Assembly: GCA_025355585.1 (NCBI GenBank)
Contig: JANXZJ010000030.1
Location: forward strand, 1 to 37,030
Direction of reading: 5' to 3'
DNA length: 37,030 nucleotides
Origin: Mariniphaga sp.
Lineage (GTDB): Bacteria; Bacteroidota; Bacteroidia; Bacteroidales; Prolixibacteraceae
A program made the position numbers and the translations under genes. The stretch's first letter is position 1. Every line of letters begins with the position of its first letter. Positions 27,115 to 37,003 of the stretch are shown piece after piece. The notes beneath the pieces were generated by a model. It saw only the letters and a list, made by a program, of their open reading frames with translations. It ran no database searches and was not told the origin of the DNA.

Positions 27115-27146
27115 TGAATATTTTACAGCTTGTTGTAAAATATTCA
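27115..27146 (+). terminator. hairpin between rpoB and rpoC
   Basis: A 13-bp AT-rich perfect stem, TGAATATTTTACA with TGTAAAATATTCA, and loop GCTTGT lie 11 bp after rpoB, followed by ATTTG rather than a T-run. It may be a weak attenuator, a processing site or an mRNA stabiliser; 98 bp separate the two genes, more than is common. Confidence 0.5.
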
Positions 27147-27201
27147 ATTTGATCGTTGAGAATAAAATCAGTTATATTCTTACAATTTTTTTCAAAAAAT
27201 T

Positions 27202-30200
27202 ATGGCATTCAGACGAGATAATAAGGTTAAGAGTAACTTCACCAAGATCAGTATCAGTCTTGCGTCACCAGAGGAAATACTTGAACGCTCTCATGGGGAA
27301 GTTCTTAAACCTGAGACCATTAACTACAGAACTTATAAACCCGAACGTGACGGTCTTTTTTGTGAAAGGATTTTCGGGCCTGTAAAGGATTACGAATGTC
27401 ATTGCGGTAAGTACAAACGTATTCGCTACCGTGGCATCGTTTGCGACCGCTGTGGAGTTGAAGTCACAGAAAAGAAAGTGCGTCGTGAACGGATGGGACA
27501 TATTTCGCTTGTCGTACCCGTAGTTCACATATGGTATTTTAAATCATTGCCAAATAAAGTTGGTTACTTGTTAGGACTTCCTACCAAGAAACTCGACATG
27601 ATTATCTATTACGAAAGGTATGTGGTAATTAATGCGGGGATCAAACGCAATGATGGCGTAAAATATCTTGACTTTCTGACGGAAGAGGAATACATTGATA
27701 TTCTGGAATCCTTACCAAAAGAAAATCAGATGCTTGATGATGAGCATCCGGATAAATTTATAGCCGATATGGGTGCAATTGCACTTCATAAATTGCTTGA
27801 AAGACTCGAGTTGGATGATTTATCCTACGATTTGAGACACAAAGCAGGCAACGAAACTTCGCAACAACGTAAAAATGAAGCGTTAAAACGTTTGAACGTA
27901 GTCGAGGCATTCCGTGCATCGAAAGGAAGAAATAAACCAGAGTGGATGATTGTGAAAGTTGTTCCGGTTATTCCTCCCGATTTACGTCCTTTGGTTCCAT
28001 TGGATGGTGGCCGTTTTGCAACCTCTGACTTGAACGACCTTTATCGCAGGGTAATTATCCGCAACAACCGTTTAAAACGATTGATAGAGATCAAAGCTCC
28101 TGAAGTCATTCTCCGTAACGAGAAACGTATGTTGCAGGAAGCTGTTGACTCATTGTTTGACAACAGCCGTAAATCAAATGCTGTTAAAACTGATAACAAC
28201 CGTCCTTTAAAATCACTTTCAGATTCTTTGAAAGGTAAACAAGGACGTTTCCGTCAGAACTTGTTAGGAAAACGTGTCGATTATTCCGCCCGTTCGGTAA
28301 TCGTCGTCGGTCCTCACCTGAAACTACACGAATGTGGTATTCCTAAAGATATGGCTGCCGAGCTTTACAAACCTTTTGTAATCAGGAAACTGATTGAACG
28401 GGGAATTGTAAAAACGGTTAAGTCTGCCAAGAAAATTGTCGATCGTAAAGATCCTGTTGTTTGGGATATTTTGGAGAATGTGATGAAAGGTCACCCGGTT
28501 TTATTAAACCGTGCACCAACCCTTCACCGTTTATCAATTCAATCATTCCAACCGGTTTTGGTCGAAGGAAAGGCAATTCGTTTGCATCCTTTGGTTTGTA
28601 CCGGTTTTAATGCCGACTTCGACGGTGACCAGATGGCTGTTCACCTTCCACTTGGAAATGCTGCTATCCTCGAGGCTCAGGTCTTAATGTTGTCATCGCA
28701 CAACCTTTTGAACCCTGCTAATGGTGCACCTATCACTGTTCCTTCGCAGGACATGGTTCTTGGGTTGTACTATATGACAAAAGCCCGTAAAGATGCCAAA
28801 GGAGAAGGATTATCTTTTTATTCACCCGAAGAAGCGATTATTGCTTACAACGAGGGGAAAGTCGACATGCACGCCATTGTAAACGTCAGGTCTCAGGATC
28901 TTGACGAAAATGATGAGCTTAAAACAATGATGATTGACACAACCCTGGGACGTATCCTGTTTAATGAATATGTTCCAAAGGCTGCCGGTTATATTAATAA
29001 GATTCTTACAAAAAGAGCTTTAAGAGATATTATTGCCGATATTCTTAAACGAACAGATAATGCTACTACGGCTCAGTTCCTTGATGATATCAAAGATCTT
29101 GGGTACAAAATGGCTTATCGTGGCGGTTTGTCCTTTAACCTTGATGATGTAATTATTCCTGATGTGAAAGCCGAATTGGTTGCTGAAGGATTTGCAGGAG
29201 TTGATGAGATCCTGAATAACTACAACATGGGTTTCATTACCAATAACGAAAGATACAATGGAGTAATTGATATCTGGACACATGTTAATGCCAAGTTGAC
29301 ACAGAGCGTAATGAAAACAATTAGTACAGATAGACAGGGGTTTAACTCTGTTTATATGATGCTTGATTCAGGAGCCCGTGGTTCGAAAGAACAGATTCGT
29401 CAGCTGTGCGGTATGCGTGGATTGATGGCGAAACCACAAAAGTCTGGTTCAACTGGTTCTCAGATTATCGAAAACCCGATTTTGGCCAACTTTAAAGAAG
29501 GACTTTCGGTACTTGAGTACTTTATTTCTACTCACGGTGCTCGTAAAGGTCTTGCAGATACGGCTTTGAAAACGGCAGATGCTGGTTACTTAACCCGTCG
29601 TCTTGTCGATGTTGCTCAGGATGTGATTATTAATCTTGAAGATTGCGGTACATTACGCGGACTTGTTGCAACTGCCTTGAAGAACAACGAAGAAGTTGTT
29701 GCTTCATTGTCTGAACGAATCCTGGGACGTACCACAGTTCACGATATTCACCATCCTCTCACAGGCAAACTGATTATTAAAGCCGGTGAAGAGATTATCG
29801 AAGATGTTGCCGCAATTATTGAAGATTCACCGATTGAGCATGTCGAAATCAGGTCAGTATTGACTTGTGAGGCTGAGAATGGTGTTTGTGCAAAATGTTA
29901 CGGCCGAAATCTTGCAACAGCTAAGATGATACAATTGGGTGAAGCTGTAGGGGTTATCTCGGCACAGTCAATTGGTGAGCCAGGAACACAGCTTACACTG
30001 CGTACATTCCACGTTGGGGGTATTGCCGGTAACGTTTCAACACAATCAACTGTTGTTGCCCGTTATGATGGTATTGCTGAAATTGAGGAGTTACGTGCTG
30101 TTGAATCTATAGATGAAAAAGGTGAGTCAGTTGATATAGTTGTCAGCCGTCTTGCAGAACTCAAAATTATTGATAAAAATACAGGCATAACACTTTCTAC

Positions 30201-31491
30201 ACACAGTCTTCCTTACGGATCTAAATTGACTGTAAAGAATGGTGCTGATATCAAGAAAGATACCATTATTTGCGAATGGGATCCATATAATGGTGTAATT
30301 GTAAATGAATTTAATGGACGTGTTTCGTATAGCGATTTGATTGACGGTGTAACTTGCCGTGAAGAATCGGATGAACAAACCGGTTACAAAGAGAAGGTAA
30401 TCATCGAAACACGTGATAAAACAAAGAATCCTACATTACAGATAGTTGACGAAAGCGGCAACGAAATTCGTTCTTATAACCTTCCGGTTGGTGGTCACTT
30501 AAGTGTCGACGATAATCAGATGGTAAAAAGTGGAGAGGTTCTTGTTAAGATCCCTCGTGCTTCGGGTAAAGCTGGCGATATCACTGGAGGACTTCCGCGA
30601 GTTACTGAGCTTTTCGAAGCCCGTAACCCATCGAATCCTGCTGTTGTATCTGAAATTGACGGAGAAGTAAGTTTAGGAAAAATTAAACGTGGTAATCGCG
30701 AAGTCGTAATTACATCACGCACAGGTGAAGTCAAAAAATACCTTGTTCCACTGTCACGACAGATTTTGGTTCAGGAAAGTGACTATGTCCGCGCTGGTAT
30801 TGCACTTTCCGATGGAGCAATCACCCCGTCAGATATCCTTGCAATCAAAGGGCCTACTAAAGTTCAGGAATATATCGTTAATGAAGTTCAGGACGTCTAC
30901 CGTATGCAGGGTGTGAAGATCAATGACAAGCACTTCGAAGTAATTGTGCGTCAGATGATGCGTAAAGTTGAGATTGAAGATGCCGGTGATACACGATTCC
31001 TTGAAAAGCAGGTTGTTGACAAAGGTGATTTCACCACTGAAAATGACTGGATCTTCGCAAAGAAAATTATCATTGAATCAGGAGATTCAGAGGCTTTACG
31101 TCCGGGTATGATTATTACGGCGCGTCGTTTAAGGGATGAAAATTCCTTACTCAAACGCAGAGATAAGAAAACTGTTGAGGCCCGCGATGCGGTTCCAGCT
31201 ACTTCAAGCCAGGTTTTGCAAGGGATCACACGTGCTTCTCTTCAAACAAAATCTTGGATGTCAGCTGCTTCGTTCCAGGAAACAACCAAGGTTCTTAACG
31301 AAGCTGCCATAAATGGTAAAATCGACTACCTTGAAGGTCTGAAGGAGAACGTAATTTGTGGACATTTAATTCCTGCCGGAACCGGTAACCCAATGTTTAA
31401 GAACATTGTTGTTGGTTCAAGAGACGAATACGATCGTTTGATCGATTCGAAAAAAGGTGACGGTGGAAATGATGAAGAAGACGATTATTAA
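27202..31491 (+). CDS. rpoC: RNA polymerase beta' subunit
   Basis: 1429 aa. The N-terminal zinc site (ECHCGKY...CDRCGV, about 68-90), the active-site loop [15 protein letters not shown] near 470 with its three Mg-binding Asp, the bridge-helix/trigger-loop region ([19 protein letters not shown]; later [16 protein letters not shown]), and the second zinc site [13 protein letters not shown] near 888 are all present. The C-terminus ends in an acidic tail GGNDEEDDY. It is followed 9 bp later by the DUF3467 gene, so the two are translationally close. Confidence 0.98.
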   Translation: MAFRRDNKVKSNFTKISISLASPEEILERSHGEVLKPETINYRTYKPERDGLFCERIFGPVKDYECHCGKYKRIRYRGIVCDRCGVEVTEKKVRRERMGHISLVVPVVHIWYFKSLPNKVGYLLGLPTKKLDMIIYYERYVVINAGIKRNDGVKYLDFLTEEEYIDILESLPKENQMLDDEHPDKFIADMGAIALHKLLERLELDDLSYDLRHKAGNETSQQRKNEALKRLNVVEAFRASKGRNKPEWMIVKVVPVIPPDLRPLVPLDGGRFATSDLNDLYRRVIIRNNRLKRLIEIKAPEVILRNEKRMLQEAVDSLFDNSRKSNAVKTDNNRPLKSLSDSLKGKQGRFRQNLLGKRVDYSARSVIVVGPHLKLHECGIPKDMAAELYKPFVIRKLIERGIVKTVKSAKKIVDRKDPVVWDILENVMKGHPVLLNRAPTLHRLSIQSFQPVLVEGKAIRLHPLVCTGFNADFDGDQMAVHLPLGNAAILEAQVLMLSSHNLLNPANGAPITVPSQDMVLGLYYMTKARKDAKGEGLSFYSPEEAIIAYNEGKVDMHAIVNVRSQDLDENDELKTMMIDTTLGRILFNEYVPKAAGYINKILTKRALRDIIADILKRTDNATTAQFLDDIKDLGYKMAYRGGLSFNLDDVIIPDVKAELVAEGFAGVDEILNNYNMGFITNNERYNGVIDIWTHVNAKLTQSVMKTISTDRQGFNSVYMMLDSGARGSKEQIRQLCGMRGLMAKPQKSGSTGSQIIENPILANFKEGLSVLEYFISTHGARKGLADTALKTADAGYLTRRLVDVAQDVIINLEDCGTLRGLVATALKNNEEVVASLSERILGRTTVHDIHHPLTGKLIIKAGEEIIEDVAAIIEDSPIEHVEIRSVLTCEAENGVCAKCYGRNLATAKMIQLGEAVGVISAQSIGEPGTQLTLRTFHVGGIAGNVSTQSTVVARYDGIAEIEELRAVESIDEKGESVDIVVSRLAELKIIDKNTGITLSTHSLPYGSKLTVKNGADIKKDTIICEWDPYNGVIVNEFNGRVSYSDLIDGVTCREESDEQTGYKEKVIIETRDKTKNPTLQIVDESGNEIRSYNLPVGGHLSVDDNQMVKSGEVLVKIPRASGKAGDITGGLPRVTELFEARNPSNPAVVSEIDGEVSLGKIKRGNREVVITSRTGEVKKYLVPLSRQILVQESDYVRAGIALSDGAITPSDILAIKGPTKVQEYIVNEVQDVYRMQGVKINDKHFEVIVRQMMRKVEIEDAGDTRFLEKQVVDKGDFTTENDWIFAKKIIIESGDSEALRPGMIITARRLRDENSLLKRRDKKTVEARDAVPATSSQVLQGITRASLQTKSWMSAASFQETTKVLNEAAINGKIDYLEGLKENVICGHLIPAGTGNPMFKNIVVGSRDEYDRLIDSKKGDGGNDEEDDY

Positions 31492-31500
31492 TTGAGCGCT

Positions 31501-31821
31501 ATGAACGACGAATTTCAAAATCCGAATCAGTTGAATATTGAGTTAACCGAGGAAATTGCTCAGGGAACCTATTCTAATCTGGCAATTATCACACATTCTC
31601 CGTCGGAGTTCGTGATTGATTTTGTCCGTGTTATGCCAGGAATTCCAAAAGCCAATGTAAAGTCCAGGATCATTTTAACGCCTGAACATGCGAAAAGGTT
31701 GATGCTTGCACTTCAGGAAAACATCCTTAAGTTCGAATCTCTGCATGGTACTATCAATATTCAAGGCGGGCAGGACAACATGGCTCCAATGTCGTACAGT
31801 GGTCCAACTGGTCAGGCTTAA
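31501..31821 (+). CDS. DUF3467 domain protein downstream of rpoC
   Basis: A 106-aa protein with the DUF3467 pattern: NIELTEEIAQGTYSNLAII, HSPSEFVIDFVRVMPG, then the basic KSRIILTPEHAKRLMLALQ and a Gly-rich tail. No enzymatic residues are evident. It starts 9 bp after the rpoC stop and shares its terminator, so it is effectively the last gene of the rpoBC unit. The frame could begin at TTG 31492; ATG 31501 is preferred. Function unknown; linkage to rpoC suggests a transcription-related or growth-linked role, which is inference. Confidence 0.85.
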   Translation: MNDEFQNPNQLNIELTEEIAQGTYSNLAIITHSPSEFVIDFVRVMPGIPKANVKSRIILTPEHAKRLMLALQENILKFESLHGTINIQGGQDNMAPMSYSGPTGQA

Positions 31822-31845
31822 TCCGTTGATATACAATATTGAATT

Positions 31846-31876
31846 AAAAGCTCTTCTCTCAAGGAAGAGCTTTTTT
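31846..31876 (+). terminator. terminator after the rpoBC-DUF3467 unit
   Basis: AAAAGCTCTTC pairs with GAAGAGCTTTT over 11 bp with a 7-nt loop and ends in a 6-base T-run, 24 bp after the DUF3467 stop. Confidence 0.9.
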
Positions 31877-32428
31877 CAATTTTATAAAAAACGAATGATC
31901 CCGCTAATTTAATGTGTTATTACAATCTTTATTGCGACCCTATCCATTTTTAAAAAGAAAAGTTATACGGGATGCGTGCGAGATGAAAAAGCTTTCCGGT
32001 TTAAAGTTCGTCAATGCAACCAATTATGGTAATAAATTCGGTATTATCTGGCGAAAGCTTTTGGGATTGTGTTCGTTACCAAGCGACGGTGAGGATTGCC
32101 TTCATAAAATTTGAAGGTTATAAAATGGTTACTTAAAAAATGATTGTGATTGGGTTTGTTTTCAAAGAAAGGGCTGAAAGTTGGTTATTCATGAATGACT
32201 TAAGGTCAGTTTAATTGATGGAAAATCCTTTTTTAAAGGGAAATATTGCTCTTTTGTCAATAATCATTCTAAATTAATGAAGGTAAAATGCCAGATTTAA
32301 TTTTCGAATGATTCAGTTATTTGTTCTAATGTATTGAATGTGCGATCTTCAGGGGTGTTGAATCTCAATTCCTCTATGATGTACCGCTTCTCTTGATGAA
32401 TTCATAAAATTGAGGTTAATTATCAGAG
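31877..32428. other. gene-free region before the etf operon
   Basis: About 550 bp with no convincing gene. A 66-codon + frame at 31914-32114 and a 35-codon minus-strand open stretch at 32297-32401 read plausibly but have no recognisable domain, and the latter has no start codon. No repeat or tRNA was seen. Confidence 0.5.
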
Positions 32429-32459
32429 TTGGTCGGCAAGAATTGAAGTTTTATATTTG
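32429..32459 (+). promoter_or_regulatory. promoter of the etfBA-acyl-CoA dehydrogenase operon
   Basis: TTGG at 32429-32432, a 19-bp spacer, and TATATTTG at 32452-32459 form a good promoter. The bases after it, CCGTCCGAAA, are identical to those after the rpsU promoter. This placement also shows that the etfB frame upstream of 32581 is not translated. Confidence 0.7.
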
Positions 32460-32467
32460 CCGTCCGA

Positions 32468-32517
32468 AACCCTCATGCACAAAGGCTCGTCAAAGAAGTC
32501 GAGAGTTAATGAGGGTT
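32468..32517 (+). promoter_or_regulatory. structured 5' leader hairpin of etfB
   Basis: AACCCTCAT (32468-32476) pairs perfectly with ATGAGGGTT (32509-32517); an inner CTCG/CGAG helix (32486-32489 with 32500-32503) lies within. It begins within a few bases of the expected transcript start and is followed by about 63 nt before the ATG. It may stabilise the mRNA or bind a regulator. No known riboswitch pattern was recognised. Confidence 0.5.
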
Positions 32518-32580
32518 CAATGTGGCCTTTTAATGCTGTTTCGTTTTCACATTAAAGATTCAAAATCATACAGAATAATT

Positions 32581-33456
32581 ATGAAGGGTTTAAGAATTAT
32601 TGTACTTGCAAAGCAGGTTCCTGACACGCGAAATGTTGGGAAAGATGCTATGAAAGCAGATGGAACTGTGAATAGGGCTGTTCTTCCTGCAATTTTTAAT
32701 CCGGAGGATCTCAATGCACTCGAGCTTGCGCTGCGTGTAAAAGACGAGATTCCCGATACAACGGTTACAATTTTAACCATGGGTCCAGGCAGGGCCGCTG
32801 AAATTATCAGGGAAGGTTTATATCGGGGAGCTGATGGTGGCGTATTATTGACTGACAGGGCATTTGCCGGTTCAGATACTTTAGCCACCTCATATGCTTT
32901 ATCTCAGGCTATCAAAGAGATGGGTGAGTTTGACCTTATTATTGCCGGTCGCCAGGCGATCGATGGCGATACAGCCCAGGTGGGCCCTCAGGTCGCCGAA
33001 AAATTGGGATTATTTCAGGTTACTTATGTCGAAGAGGTTCTTAAAGTTGAAAAGGCTAAAATTACTGTTCGCCGCCGGCTTGATAATGGAGTTGAAACGG
33101 TGAAAGCGCCTCTTCCTTTGTTATTGACTGTTAACAGTTCTGCACCAGATTGCCGTTCGCGCAATGCCAAATTGCTGATGAAATACAAACATGCCCGTAC
33201 AGTTACCGAACGTCAGGCTGCAACTGAAGATTATCTCTATCTTTATGATGCCCGCCCTTTTCTTAACATCCACGAAATGACAGTGAATGAAATTAAGTCA
33301 GAGGCTGGTCAACTAGGTTTGGCTGGTTCGCCGACAAAGGTAAAACGAATCGAGAATGTTATCTTGCAGGCAAAGGATGCCAAAAGATTGACTGCTGCCG
33401 ATAAAGGCATTAATGACTTGATGAAGGAATTGATCGATAGTCACGTAATTGGTTAG
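32581..33456 (+). CDS. etfB: electron transfer flavoprotein beta subunit
   Basis: 291 aa from ATG 32581. Family blocks: LRIIVLAKQVPDT, NPEDLNALELALRVKDE, ILTMGPGRAAEIIREGLYRGAD, and the FDLIIAGRQAIDGDTAQVGP segment that carries the ETF-beta signature. With EtfA it forms a soluble FAD/AMP heterodimer that takes electrons from acyl-CoA dehydrogenases. The open frame extends to 32410 but that part overlaps the promoter, so the ATG is chosen. etfA starts 37 bp after its stop. Confidence 0.94.
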   Translation: MKGLRIIVLAKQVPDTRNVGKDAMKADGTVNRAVLPAIFNPEDLNALELALRVKDEIPDTTVTILTMGPGRAAEIIREGLYRGADGGVLLTDRAFAGSDTLATSYALSQAIKEMGEFDLIIAGRQAIDGDTAQVGPQVAEKLGLFQVTYVEEVLKVEKAKITVRRRLDNGVETVKAPLPLLLTVNSSAPDCRSRNAKLLMKYKHARTVTERQAATEDYLYLYDARPFLNIHEMTVNEIKSEAGQLGLAGSPTKVKRIENVILQAKDAKRLTAADKGINDLMKELIDSHVIG

Positions 33457-33492
33457 TAGTTAATTGTTTACTGGTATAAAAATAATCGAAGA

Positions 33493-34512
33493 ATGAATAA
33501 CATATTTGTTTATTGTGAAGTTGAAGAAGGAGTTGTTGCAGATGTAAGTCTCGAACTCCTCACCAAAGGGCGTAGCCTGGCCAATGAGCTGAAATGTCAG
33601 CTTGAAGCGGTAATTGTAGGTGCGAATCTTAAAGATGTTGAAAATCAGGTTATACCTTACGGCGTTGATGTTGTACATATCGTAGAGGATCCTCGTTTGG
33701 CACCCTATACTACCTCACCTCATGCAGCTGTCCTGATTAAACTATTTCAGGAAGAAAAACCTCAGATCGCTTTGATGGGTGCAACACCTATTGGCCGCGA
33801 TTTAGGTCCAAGAGTTTCGTCTGCATTACACAGTGGTTTGACTGCCGATTGTACAAGTCTCGAAATCGGTGATCATGAGGATAAGAAAGAGGGTAAAATA
33901 TATAAGAATCTTTTGTATCAGATACGTCCCGCTTTTGGAGGTAATATTATCGCGTGGATTATCAATCCCGATTGTCGCCCTCAGATGGCAACTGTACGTG
34001 AAGGCGTCATGAAAAAAGAGATTTTAAACGCCAAATACCCTGGCAAGGTCAATCGTCTTGAAGTGTCGAAGTATGTTTCAGATACCGATTTTGCTGTTCA
34101 GGTCATTGAACGTCATCTTGAAAAAAGGAAAATAAATATCAAAGGGGCCTCAATTGTTGTTTCCGGAGGATATGGGGTTGGTTCGAAAGAAAATTTCAAA
34201 TTACTTTATGAGCTTGCAGATGTGTTGGGTGCCGAAGTAGGTGCATCACGTGCAGCTGTTGATGCGGGCTATACCGATCATGAGCGGCAGATTGGCCAAA
34301 CAGGTATTACTGTTCGTCCGAAATTATACATCGCATGTGGTATTTCAGGACAGGTTCAGCATCGCGCCGGAATGGAAGAATCAGCTCAGATTATCTCAAT
34401 TAATATTGACCCGGAAGCTCCGATTAACGCTCTGGCCGATTACGTTATTACCGGAGATCTGTCGGAAATCATTCCTAAAATGATTAAGTATTATAAACAA
34501 AATACGAAGTAA
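33493..34512 (+). CDS. etfA: electron transfer flavoprotein alpha subunit
   Basis: 339 aa. The N-terminal domain resembles EtfB; the C-terminal FAD domain contains GGYGVGSKENF (about 223-233), EVGASRAAVDAGY, the QIGQTGITVRPKLYIACGI signature with SGQVQHRAGM, and INIDPEAPIN. It binds the catalytic FAD and passes electrons to the quinone pool. It sits between etfB and the acyl-CoA dehydrogenase gene. Confidence 0.95.
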   Translation: MNNIFVYCEVEEGVVADVSLELLTKGRSLANELKCQLEAVIVGANLKDVENQVIPYGVDVVHIVEDPRLAPYTTSPHAAVLIKLFQEEKPQIALMGATPIGRDLGPRVSSALHSGLTADCTSLEIGDHEDKKEGKIYKNLLYQIRPAFGGNIIAWIINPDCRPQMATVREGVMKKEILNAKYPGKVNRLEVSKYVSDTDFAVQVIERHLEKRKINIKGASIVVSGGYGVGSKENFKLLYELADVLGAEVGASRAAVDAGYTDHERQIGQTGITVRPKLYIACGISGQVQHRAGMEESAQIISINIDPEAPINALADYVITGDLSEIIPKMIKYYKQNTK

Positions 34513-34552
34513 ATCGTGATTAACCGGTTTATATCAAATAATTAAAAGAGAA

Positions 34553-36256
34553 ATGGCAAATTTATATAACGATAATAGAGACTTAAAATTCCACTTAACG
34601 CATCCGATGATGCAGAAGTTGGTAATGCTAAAGGAGCGTAATTTCGTCGACAAATCCAGCTTTGATTATGCCCCTCTCGACTTTGAGGATGCTATGGACA
34701 GCTATGAGCGTGTTCTTGAGGTTGTTGGAGAAATAAGCGGTGATATTATTGGTCCAAATGCAGAATCAATCGATGCAGAAGGTCCACGTGTAGTTGATGG
34801 TCGTGTAATTTATGCAAGGGGAACTCAGGAAAACCTTGATGCGCTGGTTAAAGCTGGTTTGCTTGGAATTACGTTGCCAAGACGATTTGGCGGATTGAAT
34901 TTCCCGATCGTTCCCTACATCATGGCAGCAGATATCGTTTCGCGTGCTGATGCAGGCTTTGTAAATATCTGGGGTCTTCAGGATTGTGCTGAGACTTTGA
35001 ATGAATTTGCATCGGAAGATCAAAAAGAAAGATGGCTAACCCGTGTTGTCGCCGGCGAAACAATGGCCATGGACCTTACGGAACCTGATGCAGGATCCGA
35101 TCTTCAGGCTGTTCAACTCAAGGCAACTTATTCAGAAGCCAAAGGAACTTGGATACTTAATGGTGTTAAACGGTTTATTACCAATGGTGACGGCGATATC
35201 GCACTTGTTTTGGCCCGTTCAGAAGAAGGTACCCGCGATGGTCGTGGTTTATCGATGTATGTATATGACAAGCGCAAAGGAGGCGTTACAGTACGAAGAA
35301 TCGAACATAAGATGGGTATCATTGGTTCTCCAACTTGCGAACTTGTCTTTAAAGACGCTCCAGGTGAATTGATTGGTAATCGCAAGATGGGTCTTATCAA
35401 ATACGTAATGGCCTTGATGAATGGAGCCAGACTTGGAATTGCCGCACAATCGGTCGGCATTTCTGAAGCTGCTTATCGCGAGGCATTACAATATGCAAAA
35501 GAGCGTGCCCAGTTTGGGAAAGCGATCATTCAATTTCCAGCCGTTTACGAAATGCTTTCGGTGATGAAGGCAAAACTCGATGCCTCCAGAACCTTACTTT
35601 ACGAAACGTCCAGGTTCGTTGATCTCTACAAGACCTATCAGCATATTTCAGAAGAGCGTAAGCTGACCAATCCGGAGCGCGATGAAATGAAAGAATATCA
35701 GCGTTTGTCCGACTTGTTTACACCAATGGCGAAAGGGATCACATCTGAGTTCTGTAACCAGAATGCATACGATGCCATTCAGATCCATGGTGGATCTGGT
35801 TTCATGAAAGATTACGCTGTTGAACGTATCTACCGCGATGCCAGAATTACCTCGATTTACGAGGGAACTACCCAGTTGCAGGTGGTTGCAGCCATACGAG
35901 GTGTAACTACAGGAGGATACCTGAAACAGATACATGCTTACGAGAAGTCGGATCTTCGGCCGGAACTTGAAAAATTCCGTCGTATCCTGATCTCTTTGAC
36001 ACAGGATTATGAAGAGGCGGCCGATCGGGTGATTTCCGTAGGAGATAATGAATACATTGATTTCCATGCCCGCCGGTTAGTCGAAATGGCTACTTATATT
36101 ATTATGAGTTACCTTCTTGTTATAGATGCCAACCGTGATATGGAATATTTCCGTTCTGCACAGGTTTTTAATAAAATGGCCAAGGGAGAGGTTAAAGCCC
36201 GGGGTGAATTTATTCGGGCCTCTTCGCTGGAGGATATAGGAAACTACAAATACTAA
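34553..36256 (+). CDS. acyl-CoA dehydrogenase
   Basis: 567 aa, longer than the ~380-aa core family. The central FAD domain is visible as GLLGITLPRRFGG, MDLTEPDAGSDLQA and GTWILNGVKRFITNGD; RAQFGKAIIQFPAV marks the substrate region, and E437 in YEGTTQLQ is at the catalytic base position. Extra N-terminal (~70 aa) and C-terminal (~100 aa) segments place it nearer long-form enzymes such as the 3-methylmercaptopropionyl-CoA dehydrogenase group than short-chain ones. It oxidises an acyl-CoA thioester and hands electrons to the ETF encoded just upstream. Acyl chain specificity cannot be read. Confidence 0.92.
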   Translation: MANLYNDNRDLKFHLTHPMMQKLVMLKERNFVDKSSFDYAPLDFEDAMDSYERVLEVVGEISGDIIGPNAESIDAEGPRVVDGRVIYARGTQENLDALVKAGLLGITLPRRFGGLNFPIVPYIMAADIVSRADAGFVNIWGLQDCAETLNEFASEDQKERWLTRVVAGETMAMDLTEPDAGSDLQAVQLKATYSEAKGTWILNGVKRFITNGDGDIALVLARSEEGTRDGRGLSMYVYDKRKGGVTVRRIEHKMGIIGSPTCELVFKDAPGELIGNRKMGLIKYVMALMNGARLGIAAQSVGISEAAYREALQYAKERAQFGKAIIQFPAVYEMLSVMKAKLDASRTLLYETSRFVDLYKTYQHISEERKLTNPERDEMKEYQRLSDLFTPMAKGITSEFCNQNAYDAIQIHGGSGFMKDYAVERIYRDARITSIYEGTTQLQVVAAIRGVTTGGYLKQIHAYEKSDLRPELEKFRRILISLTQDYEEAADRVISVGDNEYIDFHARRLVEMATYIIMSYLLVIDANRDMEYFRSAQVFNKMAKGEVKARGEFIRASSLEDIGNYKY

Positions 36257-36260
36257 TTAG

Positions 36261-36287
36261 AAGCCGGATTTATTCCGGCTTTTTTTT
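36261..36287 (+). terminator. terminator of the etf operon
   Basis: AAGCCGGA pairs with TCCGGCTT over 8 bp with a 5-nt loop and runs into eight T, a few bases after the acyl-CoA dehydrogenase stop. Confidence 0.92.
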
Positions 36288-36303
36288 GCCCTGTACAATT
36301 TGT

Positions 36304-36529
36304 TTACCCATTTAAACGTAATTGATAAGGTTTAAAAGCAATGGGATTCTGATTCCTGCAACAGTTTCCCGAACCTGAATAAGGTAATTCATTGCGCATC
36401 CTCTTTTCGTTTTAATGTTTTCATGGTGGTTAGTGCAAGTTTGAACCCAAACGAAAGGGTATAGAACCAAAATTTAGATCCTTTTATGAAGATTGATGGC
36501 CAATACTCTTTTCCTGCGTCGCCTTTATC
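36304..36529 (-). pseudogene. possible minus-strand coding relic, frameshifted
   Basis: Two abutting minus-strand frames read like protein. The upstream one (36389-36529, 46 codons, no start codon) includes SKFWFYTLSFGFKLAL and ends MKTLKRKEDAQ. The second (36304-36399, 31 codons from ATG) includes SGSGNCCRNQNP and YQLRLNG and overlaps the first by 11 bases in another frame. A single frameshift would join them into about 75 residues. No domain is recognised. AACCTGAATAAGGTAAT at 36372-36388 within it combines two motifs of the 456-683 repeat element. It could be a dispersed-repeat fragment rather than a gene. Confidence 0.25.
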
Positions 36530-36889
36530 CTACGATTTGTCAGGTATTATTCATCAATAAATTGGCAGATTTGCTCCTCTCATAAATTATTTTGTCCCTT
36601 TAAAACACACCGAATCCAATGAAGTGAGGTTAAATTGAAAAATCATGGAAGATTCTGAGGTTTTTTGAATTTTAAATGACGTTCATTTCTGGCGGATTAA
36701 ATGCCCGATTATCCCTTATTTTATTGGAATATGCGACGATTTGCCTGCTCAGCAATGCCTTTAAGGGAGAAGTATTGAATAAGTCTGTGTTTTATGGTGG
36801 GTTAATAAGCTATTATACAGTAGTATATATTGACCTGAATTATTTTGAAAAAAAAGTCATCACAACTGTTAAAAAGTAAAAAAAGGGTC
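36530..36889. other. gene-free region upstream of the terminal promoters
   Basis: 360 bp with no convincing coding signal. A 67-codon + frame at 36676-36879 is hydrophobic in its first half but has no family resemblance and runs into the A-rich sequence before the promoter at 36890; it is not called. Confidence 0.4.
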
Positions 36890-36897
36890 TACATTTG
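36890..36897 (+). promoter_or_regulatory. -7 box TACATTTG near the right edge
   Basis: TACATTTG followed by CACCACG matches the -7 box and the usual C after it. A-rich tracts lie upstream at 36847-36854 and 36871-36884. The -33 position reads TGTT, a poor match. It points to a transcript leaving the window on the right. Confidence 0.5.
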
Positions 36898-37003
36898 CAC
36901 CACGATTTAAGGGAACTGAATTAGGGAAATTTGATCGGCGTTCAGGGCATGTTTGAGTGGTTTGAGAGGGAAGAAAAGGGGTTTTAAAAAAACGAAAAAA
37001 AAG

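Noticed and set aside
31914-32114. A 66-codon + strand frame after the rpoBC terminator
   Set aside because: No recognisable family, no promoter box of its own, and composition not distinguishable from chance.
32297-32401. A minus-strand open stretch reading like the tail of a protein (LRFNTPEDRTFNTLEQ)
   Set aside because: No start codon, only about 34 codons, and short protein-like readings also turned up by eye in other spacers, so appearance alone is weak evidence.
32410-32580. N-terminal extension of EtfB by 57 codons
   Set aside because: It spans the consensus promoter and leader hairpin, and the family N-terminus begins at ATG 32581.
36676-36879. A 67-codon + strand frame with a hydrophobic half
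   Set aside because: No homology recognised, and it runs into the A-rich sequence just before the promoter at 36890.
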